DNA of 64,000 bases, taken from NCBI RefSeq assembly GCF_018860805.1, contig NZ_JAHKQR010000011.1, positions 924,366 to 988,365 of the forward strand, read 5' to 3'. The notes beneath the pieces are model-generated. The model worked only from the letters and a program-made list of their open reading frames with translations, searched no databases and was not told where the DNA came from. The DNA comes from Aestuariibacter sp. A3R04 (GTDB lineage: Bacteria > Pseudomonadota > Gammaproteobacteria > Enterobacterales > Alteromonadaceae). The position numbers were made by a program, and so were the translations under genes. Position 1 is the first letter of the stretch; every line of letters begins with the position of its first letter. Below are positions 58,135 through 64,000 of the stretch, in pieces.

Positions 58135-58998
58135 ATGAATGCATCAGCAATTGCTTTAGCAATCATGCCAGCTATGCTTCAGTGCGCCAGTCCGGCTGGT
58201 TCGGGATATAACGAAGAATGGGCAATAAAATTACGCGCTGGGATGGTGTTTCACGGTCTGGAACTGGAAACTAATCTAAAAAACAAAGACACAATTAAAA
58301 AAGTGTCGATTGATATAGGCGGTACGCCTATCGTTTCACCGTCCGGTAAAATTTTAAACCTGATTGATGATCTTTATGCAAAACATAAAGCGGACGGCCG
58401 TCTGGTTTTAAATCTCGCAAAATTCGAGTGCCGCAGTCCGCAGGGTATTTATAAAACCGCGCTTGCTACATCAATTTTTGATGATGTTACGCTAAAAGTT
58501 GAGTTCGGTTCGCGAAATACCACTGATGCGGATAGTGCAAATCATGATCCTGCGGTACCTACGCTCAAAGCAAAGGGCTACATGTCGGAAAATCCAATGG
58601 CGAACGTTGCTGGAGGTGGTCGTAAATTTTTACCTATTCAGTACGAATTGACGCAAATTTCAGCGGCGGCGGGGAAGCATGACTGGATTTTTCCCTCTGG
58701 CAGCGTTAACCGTTCGTTGCAGCGATTAATTCTTGATGAATCCGAAGTTTCTATCTCACGCGTTATTGTAAAACGTGGCGCAAAAGTCATTCGAGAGATG
58801 ACGAGAAGTGATATTGATTTTGGGAATAGTCGCTACGCGGATGCGGTATCAGTGCCAGGCTTTTTGCTGATTGATTTTATTCAGTTCGGTTTCGGTGCAA
58901 ATGATGCAATTACTACTGAAGGTCTGAATTTTGAATTCGAGGTTGACGGGCCAGGGGCAATACGCACATTCGTAGACGGTTTTGATCGTATCGCGTAA
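58135..58998 (+). CDS. Double-jelly-roll major capsid protein (PM2 P2-like)
   Basis: 287 residues; PM2 P2 has 269. As far as I can recall P2, the two share a pattern: IKL-x-x-G near the start of the first barrel (here WAIKLRAGMVFHGLEL, about 24-39), a run of two to three strands ending in a short D/GG turn (IKKVSIDIGGTPIV), a helix (NLIDDLYAKH), then a strand plus FECR. The second half has the matching motifs in YELTQISAAAG and LLIDFIQFGFG. Beta-rich throughout, as a double jelly roll should be. Being first large gene of the late unit also fits. The call rests on pattern memory, not on a search. Confidence 0.72.
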   Translation: MNASAIALAIMPAMLQCASPAGSGYNEEWAIKLRAGMVFHGLELETNLKNKDTIKKVSIDIGGTPIVSPSGKILNLIDDLYAKHKADGRLVLNLAKFECRSPQGIYKTALATSIFDDVTLKVEFGSRNTTDADSANHDPAVPTLKAKGYMSENPMANVAGGGRKFLPIQYELTQISAAAGKHDWIFPSGSVNRSLQRLILDESEVSISRVIVKRGAKVIREMTRSDIDFGNSRYADAVSVPGFLLIDFIQFGFGANDAITTEGLNFEFEVDGPGAIRTFVDGFDRIA

Positions 58999-59009
58999 CG
59001 GGGGCGTTT

Positions 59010-59291
59010 ATGGATTTTTGGGACTCGGTGACAGAATTCGGCGAGGGCGCATGGGAAACGGTTTCCGGTGCTGCCCAAAATGCCGTAGGTGATTGGGCGT
59101 ACGGCTGGAGCGGTGGCGATGATGCCCAGCAAGCGCAAGCAACGCAAACGGGCACGACTGGGAATACATCAGGCACTAGCGATGATGTAGCAAGTCAGCA
59201 TAACAGCGCGGGTAGCGGTTTTGCTATTAACGCGCAAACAGCCATGATTGGTGGTGGCGTGTTACTTGCCGTTGTGTTGCTTTTGAAGTAG
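59010..59291 (+). CDS. Late membrane protein
   Basis: 93 residues: an N-terminal amphipathic part (MDFWDSVTEFGEGAWETVSG), a Gly/Ser/Thr/Gln-rich middle and one C-terminal helix (about 74-92) ending in a single lysine. Probably a virion membrane protein. Eleven bases after the capsid gene. Confidence 0.65.
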   Translation: MDFWDSVTEFGEGAWETVSGAAQNAVGDWAYGWSGGDDAQQAQATQTGTTGNTSGTSDDVASQHNSAGSGFAINAQTAMIGGGVLLAVVLLLK

Positions 59292-59300
59292 GGGGTATTT

Positions 59301-59438
59301 ATGCCATTAATACCAGTAATCGCACTGGCGGCGGGGTTCGCTGGGGGCATGTTTGCCAGTGATGGCGTGTCGAAAATAACGAATCTCGTTATTGTTGGCG
59401 GCGCGGCTTATTTAGTTTACACGAAGGTGATCAAGTAA
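59301..59438 (+). CDS. 45-residue membrane protein
   Basis: Starts MPLIPVIALAAGFAGGMFAS after a GGGGG site. Two short hydrophobic stretches (about 3-18 and 28-41) and a basic end. Its stop overlaps the next ATG by one base (TAATG). A virion membrane protein candidate. Confidence 0.62.
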   Translation: MPLIPVIALAAGFAGGMFASDGVSKITNLVIVGGAAYLVYTKVIK

Positions 59439-59617
59439 TGGGCGGCGGTGGTTATAGTGCAAGCGGCGGCGATGCATCAAGCGGGATAGGTGATACTAGC
59501 CAATCGACAGGTACAACGTTCGGCGGGTTTAACTACTCAAACGGCATTAATACAACGCACTTAATGCTTGCGGGGCTAGCCGCGTTGCTTATTTTAACGG
59601 TGGTGAAAAAGAAATGA
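59438..59617 (+). CDS. 59-residue glycine-rich membrane protein
   Basis: Starts MGGGGYSASGGDASSGIGDT and has one helix near the C-terminus (about 42-55) with a KKK end. The Gly/Ser-rich N-terminus probably faces away from the membrane. It overlaps the next gene as ATGA. Family unknown; a virion membrane protein candidate. Confidence 0.62.
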   Translation: MGGGGYSASGGDASSGIGDTSQSTGTTFGGFNYSNGINTTHLMLAGLAALLILTVVKKK

Positions 59618-59994
59618 AAAAAGTACCACTCACACGGGAATTTAAAGACGCGCTAAAACCGGCGCTGTGGGGCAATGCTGAGAAAACAGTGTTTGACGAA
59701 ATAGAAACAGGCGCGGCGGGTTTGTATCTCACTGAAAGCGGCGGCTTGTTGGTTGTTTTGCGGCGTGAGGTGGCAACGCTGGTTGTTGTTGCTGTGGTGG
59801 GGTCTAATCTCAAATCAGAGCGGGACGAAATTTTCAGATTTGCAACGGCTAACGGATATAAAAATATACGTTTTCATACTCGTGCGCCGGAGCATTTAAA
59901 AAAGGGGTTGTACGGTTTGCCGGTACGCCTATTGCGTGTTGAAAATCGTACGTTTGGCGCAGATGAATACGTCTATACGCTGGAGTTGTTCTAA
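59614..59994 (+). CDS. Late protein of unknown function (possible acetyltransferase-like fold)
   Basis: 126 residues with no membrane helix. The pattern, strand-turn LLVVLRREVATLVVVAVVGS, then a helix, then NIRFHTRAPEHLKKGLYGLP and a last strand, is like the small GNAT-like proteins seen in some phages, though I see no clear acetyl-CoA loop. Coupled by one-base overlap to both neighbours. Confidence 0.55.
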   Translation: MKKVPLTREFKDALKPALWGNAEKTVFDEIETGAAGLYLTESGGLLVVLRREVATLVVVAVVGSNLKSERDEIFRFATANGYKNIRFHTRAPEHLKKGLYGLPVRLLRVENRTFGADEYVYTLELF

Positions 59995-60878
59995 TGGGTG
60001 GAAAAAGTAGTTCTAGCAGTAATACCAGTAGTTCTCAGTCCAGCTATAACATTGTCAACGATGGTGAGTTTGCTGGTGCGTCCGATTTTGTATTAGATGA
60101 GTCAGACCGTTCGGTTAATGATTCATACAATAGTAATGTCGAGGTTGATCAGGAATTCGATTACTCCCAGGTAAGAGAGACAGACAATTCGATTAATGAT
60201 TCGGGTAATACTAATACAGACATAGAGCAGGAAATTGATAATTCAATATCAAATTCAGGCGATTTGGCTGGGAATTCTGGAACGATAAACATACTCGACG
60301 GCGGTGCAATTGATAGCGCGTTTGATTTTGCAGGGGATACAGTAGACCAGGCGTTCGAGTTTGGCGGGAAGGCGGTCGATGCGGTTGTATCTAGCAATGA
60401 AACAATTAAAGACGTTAGTACAGAGGCGCTAAAGGCAAATCAGGCGGTTATTGATGATGCGCTAGATTTTGGTAGTGATGCTGTGAATGCGGTGCAAGCT
60501 ACGGCGGGAAATGCAATTAATAGCGTCAGTACGGCATACAATGAAGCGCTTGAAAATGTGTCTGAATTCGGCGCGGGTGCTATTGATGTGATCGGCGAAA
60601 CCTCAGTGAATTACGCAGAAACACTAGGCGAAACGGCGCAGGGATTTAACGATTCATTGACTACGCTATCAAGTCAGCAAAGCGGAAATACAGCGCAAGT
60701 GCTCGCTAAAATTGCGGAACAAAGTAGCGATGACAAGGAGGTGATTGCAGATTTGGCGCGTAGTACATCCCTAGCCGGTCAAGATGTAGTAGCACAAACG
60801 GCCAGTAAGATGATCTTGTATTTGTCTGTGGGTTTGGGCCTTGTCGGCGCGGCAATGGTGTTCAGGGGGTTTAAATAA
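59994..60878 (+). CDS. Ser-rich, helical membrane-anchored structural protein
   Basis: 294 residues. Starts MGGKSSSSSNTSSSQSSYN, followed by repeated acidic stretches (NDS/DNS repeats, about 20-95), a long helical part with repeated hydrophobic-Ala heptads (about 100-265), and one C-terminal membrane helix (KMILYLSVGLGLVGAAMVF). So the bulk should be held at the membrane by its tail. It may form part of the vertex or the genome-delivery device. No family is recognised. Confidence 0.6.
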   Translation: MGGKSSSSSNTSSSQSSYNIVNDGEFAGASDFVLDESDRSVNDSYNSNVEVDQEFDYSQVRETDNSINDSGNTNTDIEQEIDNSISNSGDLAGNSGTINILDGGAIDSAFDFAGDTVDQAFEFGGKAVDAVVSSNETIKDVSTEALKANQAVIDDALDFGSDAVNAVQATAGNAINSVSTAYNEALENVSEFGAGAIDVIGETSVNYAETLGETAQGFNDSLTTLSSQQSGNTAQVLAKIAEQSSDDKEVIADLARSTSLAGQDVVAQTASKMILYLSVGLGLVGAAMVFRGFK

Positions 60879-61516
60879 TGCCAATAGTCACTATTGCGGC
60901 GGGAAAAGAACGTGTAATTCAAACGCCTGCAAAATATCTTTCTGTCATTGGTGCAAATGGACAATTTGTCGTTAATGCGCCAGCGCTTGGAAATGTAATT
61001 GGTAAAATTGGTCGTCAGTATGTACTTGATAATATTACAGAGGTTTTATTCATCAATGATTCTGGTGATCCTATCGAAATTGAATACGAAATTGCCAATA
61101 TACAAATATTCGGCTCCGGCTCCGGCTCTGTATCAATCGAAAACAAACCGACTATCCGAAGGATTGAGGAGGCCATACAGGTTAACGCGGCGGCAACGGT
61201 CGAAAACGGCACGGTAACAGCGCAGAGCCACGATTCATTGATTGATTTTGATGATATTACTATCCCGCCAGGAACCAAAATTAAGATTATTGATGCTGAA
61301 GCAGTAAACCGGCGGACAGTGATTATGCAGGTTATATCATCAGTGACAACGCGGTTGCGTATCGGCTCAAATACAGTGACGGCGGGGCGTGGTCTGGTGC
61401 TTGAAGGGTCTACTGATGCAATTGCATCACTGGAATTTGAAGCAATTACAGACATTTACGCATATAACGAATCGCCAGATGATGCGGTTGTATCATTAAT
61501 AGCGGGGGTCAAATAA
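60878..61516 (+). CDS. Minor structural protein, beta-rich, two similar halves
   Basis: 212 residues starting MPIVTIAAGKERVIQTPAKY. Two beta-rich halves of about 90 residues are joined by a Gly/Ser and VSIENKPTIRRIEEAIQ linker. PM2 and related viruses have penton or spike-base proteins with beta folds, so this could be one; this is inferred only from composition and place. It overlaps its neighbours at single bases. Confidence 0.55.
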   Translation: MPIVTIAAGKERVIQTPAKYLSVIGANGQFVVNAPALGNVIGKIGRQYVLDNITEVLFINDSGDPIEIEYEIANIQIFGSGSGSVSIENKPTIRRIEEAIQVNAAATVENGTVTAQSHDSLIDFDDITIPPGTKIKIIDAEAVNRRTVIMQVISSVTTRLRIGSNTVTAGRGLVLEGSTDAIASLEFEAITDIYAYNESPDDAVVSLIAGVK

Positions 61517-62085
61517 TGCCGGTAGTTAATCAACCCAATATTAAAGCCATTATTCAGGCGGCGGCGGCAGACATTATTGGAGATGTGACAAGCCAGGGCG
61601 AACTAACGCGGGGCGTAGTAGCAACGGAAAGCGCAGACATAGAAACGCTGGTTTCTTCAGAAAGCGGCGCGGTATCATCAAAAGTTGATGAGGTTAATGC
61701 GTTGGTTGCGTCGGAAACCGGCGATATTGATGTCGCGCTGTCAGCAGTGGCGGCAAAGCTGGCATATATTGAGGCAGAGCAAACAGCACAAGCGGCAACG
61801 CTGACAACGTTAGAAACAAATCAATCTGATTTGATGACAAAAAGCGGCGTTAAAAGTGTTCAGCGCGGCGTATATGTTTTGTATTCAAGCGACACAAGCA
61901 AGGATTTGACAATTTCAGCGGTCGATATGAATAAGGCTGTGTTGATGCAGGCTGCTACTACTTCATCTACAAATATAAACCTTTTAGGTTCGGCGTATTT
62001 GAAAAACGCGACAACGATAACCTTTGAGAAAGGTTATACGGGCGGTACGTGTGAAATAACTTGGCAGTTAATCGAATATGAATAA
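61516..62085 (+). CDS. Coiled-coil spike or fibre candidate
   Basis: 189 residues starting MPVVNQPNIKAIIQAAAADI, with a heptad-repeat coiled coil at about 40-115 (SESGAVSSKVDEVNALVASE) and a C-terminal beta-rich domain (about 115-189, ending TCEITWQLIEYE). A stalk plus a beta head is the plan of a trimeric spike or receptor-binding fibre. No known family match from memory. Confidence 0.55.
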   Translation: MPVVNQPNIKAIIQAAAADIIGDVTSQGELTRGVVATESADIETLVSSESGAVSSKVDEVNALVASETGDIDVALSAVAAKLAYIEAEQTAQAATLTTLETNQSDLMTKSGVKSVQRGVYVLYSSDTSKDLTISAVDMNKAVLMQAATTSSTNINLLGSAYLKNATTITFEKGYTGGTCEITWQLIEYE

Positions 62086-62506
62086 AAATTACGCAAAGAT
62101 AAATGATGATAATGTTGTTGTGGCTGTAATGTCACTGTCGGGTGTAGTTAATAATGACAGCATGATTGAATTGCAAAGCAATGATTTATCATTGTTGGGT
62201 AAGCGCTACGAAAACGGCGCGTTTGTTGATGTGCCGGTTGTCAGTGAGTCAATACGAATTATCAGTGTAGGCGCATTTCGCCGCCGTTTTACAACAGCTG
62301 AAAAAGTCGCAATAAAGACCAGTAATGATCCAGTGCTGGAAGTGTTTGAAGAGGATTTGATTGCATCATCGTATGTTGATTTGGATTTTTCGCAAACACA
62401 AGAGGCAATCGCCTATCTGGAGCAACAAAATATTATCGCGACAGGGCGAGCGGCTGAGTTGTTAGCAGACGGTGCGAAAGAAGAAAAACCAATCAATGAA
62501 CGTTAA
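62078..62506 (+). CDS. Late protein, fibre-associated domain candidate
   Basis: 142 residues with a beta-rich start (NYAKINDDNVVVAVMSLSG) and a helical second half, FRRRFTTAEKVAIKTSNDPV, of the kind seen at the ends of phage receptor-binding or fibre-assembly proteins. It overlaps the preceding gene by eight bases and the following one by eleven. Confidence 0.5.
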   Translation: MNKNYAKINDDNVVVAVMSLSGVVNNDSMIELQSNDLSLLGKRYENGAFVDVPVVSESIRIISVGAFRRRFTTAEKVAIKTSNDPVLEVFEEDLIASSYVDLDFSQTQEAIAYLEQQNIIATGRAAELLADGAKEEKPINER

Positions 62507-63014
62507 AACAAGCGCGGCGGCGGTGGCGGTCGCGTTGGGGTTGTATTTGCTCATGAAATTAAAATCAGAAAAATTGCCGTTAGGCATTAGAAATAATAAT
62601 CCGCTTAACTTGCGTGAAGTGGGCATTCCGTGGAACGGTAAAACCGGCGAAAATGGCGGTTTTACTACGTTTGAAACGCCGCACTACGGAATAAGAGCGG
62701 CGGCAAATAACATGAAAAATAGTTATCTGTCGGGCAATACCACAATAGAAAAAATAATCTCAGAATGGGCCCCGGAAACGGAAAATAACACGGCGGCGTA
62801 TATTGCCAGCGTGTCACAAAAAACAGGTATTGCGGCAACGGAAAACATTACAGCTATGCCGCAGTTGGTTGAGATTATCAAAGCCATGATTTATCACGAA
62901 AACGGGCAGCAGCCGTACGGTAACGCATTGATAGAGAGGGCCGTATATGACGGGGCGCTATTTGGTGCGGCGTTGCCTGATACGTTTGATATTTCCGGCG
63001 GGGTGTACGTATGA
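62496..63014 (+). CDS. Membrane-anchored peptidoglycan hydrolase
   Basis: 172 residues starting at the ATG 62496 (MNVKTSAAAVAVALGLYLLM, a signal anchor); a longer frame from 62472 is less likely. The domain after it, GIRNNNPLNLREVGIPWNGK, is the N-N-P-x-N opening of virion-associated or endolysin-type lysozyme-like enzymes, followed by YGIRAAANNMKNSYL and a late HENGQQPYG. In PM2-like phages a virion muramidase or a lysis enzyme of this type opens the wall. It overlaps the previous gene. Confidence 0.7.
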   Translation: MNVKTSAAAVAVALGLYLLMKLKSEKLPLGIRNNNPLNLREVGIPWNGKTGENGGFTTFETPHYGIRAAANNMKNSYLSGNTTIEKIISEWAPETENNTAAYIASVSQKTGIAATENITAMPQLVEIIKAMIYHENGQQPYGNALIERAVYDGALFGAALPDTFDISGGVYV

Positions 63015-63121
63015 ATATTGATTTTAAATGGCTGGCAATGACGGCGGCGGGTGCGGTGCTGGGCGCGGTCGTTGTTTATCAAGTCAAAAAGCACACAAGC
63101 GGTATTGTTGATGATAAGTGA
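63011..63121 (+). CDS. 36-residue membrane protein
   Basis: Starts MNIDFKWLAMTAAGAVLGAV, one membrane helix, then a basic and polar tail. It overlaps the stop of the hydrolase and the start of the next gene. A virion membrane or lysis helper candidate. Confidence 0.55.
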   Translation: MNIDFKWLAMTAAGAVLGAVVVYQVKKHTSGIVDDK

Positions 63122-63452
63122 CGTTATAGCGTTAATTCGCGGCGGTCTGTCACTGTACAGCGAAAAACGCGCGGCGATTAATGCGCGCGAAATTCAAGAA
63201 ATAAAAACCGGTGCGGCGTGGGAGGTTAAAGCGCTTGATTCCGGCGTGTGGATACGTAGGTTTTCATATGGATTGTTTAGTTTTCCAATCGTATTAACGG
63301 CGTTTAATCCAGGCGCGGGGCGGGAATTGTTCGCAAATTTATCAGCCGCGCCGGATTGGTATATTCAAACGTTTATGATCATCAATGGGACAGTGTGGGG
63401 GGCGCTAGAATTAAAACGGATAATTCCAGCGTTTGCAGGGCTTAAAAAGTGA
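63111..63452 (+). CDS. Holin-like membrane protein
   Basis: 113 residues starting MISDVIALIRGGLSLYSEKR. A charged N-terminal helix is followed by two or three hydrophobic segments (WIRRFSYGLFSFPIVLTAF and IQTFMIINGTVWGALELKR), like the 3TM holins found in phages and gene-transfer agents (PF11351 type). With the hydrolase it would make a lysis pair. The start is the ATG that overlaps the preceding gene by 11 bases. Confidence 0.65.
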   Translation: MISDVIALIRGGLSLYSEKRAAINAREIQEIKTGAAWEVKALDSGVWIRRFSYGLFSFPIVLTAFNPGAGRELFANLSAAPDWYIQTFMIINGTVWGALELKRIIPAFAGLKK

Positions 63453-63736
63453 CAGATAGACGGCGGCAAAATTTGTTCAAGGATATCATTGTTCCGGTTA
63501 GCGTATCGGTTGTAACCGGTGTTGCTGCGGCGTTTGTATCATCGCAAATGGCAATCAAAGTGCTCGAAACGAAGGTGCAATATATCGAATCTGATATTAA
63601 AACCGTGCGCCAGTTGGCTGCATCAGTATCAGCGGCTAACATGGAGCTTAACCGGCGCGGCGCGTGGATGGATGCGATAGAATTGCGAGTGTCACGCAAT
63701 GAGCGCGATATATACGAATTGAACAAACTTAATTAA
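63449..63736 (+). CDS. Membrane-anchored coiled-coil protein
   Basis: 95 residues from a GTG start that overlaps the preceding stop. One helix (about 11-31, IIVPVSVSVVTGVAAAFVSS) followed by a long coiled coil (ETKVQYIESDIKTVRQLAAS and on). An Rz-like or accessory lysis protein is possible; it is not a clear spanin. The last gene of the late unit in the window; its end overlaps the convergent gene by eight bases. Confidence 0.55.
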   Translation: MTDRRRQNLFKDIIVPVSVSVVTGVAAAFVSSQMAIKVLETKVQYIESDIKTVRQLAASVSAANMELNRRGAWMDAIELRVSRNERDIYELNKLN

Positions 63737-64000
63737 CTTTCTTTTTGTGCGTAGGGCGCTCATTGGGCGCTAAAAATATTACATCATTTATAACTTCATT
63801 TAATAAATTGGCAGCTTGAGCAATACGCGCTTTAGCTGCTTTTCGTGCGTTATCATCTCGTAAAGCTGCAATCTGCTTTTTATAATACTCATTGTCTGAT
63901 TCTTGGCGCGTTGCGTTTGCATTAATAAATTTAATCATTCTGAGGTGTTCGGGGGTTATTCCGTGCGGGTAGTCGGGGGTGATCAGATTGTCGTTAATAT
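63729..64000 (-). CDS. Partial gene entering from the right edge
   Basis: The frame is open from base 64000 to its stop at 63729: the last 69 residues start MIKFINANATRQESDNEYYK, and 20 further codons before them (NLITPDYPHGITPEHLRM) read as protein too. So the true start is probably beyond the window. It is charged and helical. Family unknown; it may be an element gene pointing the other way from the late unit (for example a regulator) or the first gene past the element. Confidence 0.5.
   Translation of the reverse strand, partial: INDNLITPDYPHGITPEHLRMIKFINANATRQESDNEYYKKQIAALRDDNARKAAKARIAQAANLLNEVINDVIFLAPNERPTHKKKVN

Overview
The window looks like the chromosome of a marine gammaproteobacterium of the Alteromonadales (Alteromonas/Aestuariibacter/Paraglaciecola-like). 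This rests on gene content and order: rpsA-ihfB-(PilZ)-lapAB-pyrF, lrp-ftsK-lolA-rarA-crcB-serS, tusDCBE-yccA-serT, uvrY-uvrC-pgsA followed by tRNA-Gly/Cys/Leu, rssA-ttcA-fnr-ccoSIH/ccoPQON, and large TonB-dependent receptors of the kind common in this order. No rRNA, CRISPR array or transposase was seen. The genus is an inference.

Positions 1-16000 are mostly housekeeping: translation and DNA architecture (rpsA, ihfB), LPS-assembly control (lapAB), pyrimidine synthesis, alanine dehydrogenase divergent from lrp, chromosome segregation (ftsK), lipoprotein sorting (lolA), replication repair (rarA), fluoride export, seryl-tRNA synthetase, the 2-thiouridine sulfur relay (tusDCBE) and tRNA-Ser. 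Positions 16000-28500 hold an ovothiol pair (ovoA-ovoB), a pirin, uvrY-uvrC-pgsA, a tRNA cluster preceded by a truncated tRNA-Gly copy, a sulfurtransferase, a sirtuin and small envelope genes. Positions 28500-40000 form a microaerobic block: ttcA, fnr, the cbb3 oxidase genes ccoNOQP and their assembly genes ccoHIS, two FNR-like boxes, and a two-subunit bacterioferritin. Positions 40000-52300 carry a CPA2 antiporter, an FMN glutamate-synthase-like enzyme, a universal stress protein, diacylglycerol kinase and two TonB-dependent receptors facing each other across a truncated DUF945-like gene and a small lipoprotein gene.

The most interesting part starts at about 52943. A 28-bp sequence there has a XerD arm and a central hexamer identical to the classical gammaproteobacterial dif site, but its XerC arm is foreign. 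Immediately to its right begins a compact phage-like element of at least 11 kb that runs past the window edge. It has a leftward repressor and a rightward early unit: small genes, an HUH rolling-circle Rep, two Glu-Pro-repeat membrane proteins and a HerA/FtsK-type packaging ATPase. A terminator and a consensus -35 box follow, then a late unit: a corticovirus (PM2)-like double-jelly-roll major capsid protein, a run of tiny one-helix membrane proteins, minor structural or spike candidates, a membrane-anchored peptidoglycan hydrolase, a holin-like protein and accessory membrane proteins. No integrase gene is visible. I infer a tailless, internal-membrane, PM2-like provirus that integrated into the chromosome dif site using host XerCD. 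That route is best known from filamentous phages. The right junction lies outside the window, so the two-ended proof cannot be made here.

Host genes are mostly in short operons with clear intrinsic terminators. In the element, genes are packed with ATGA/GTGA-type overlaps, and at least seven genes shorter than 60 codons were found by reading the sequence directly.
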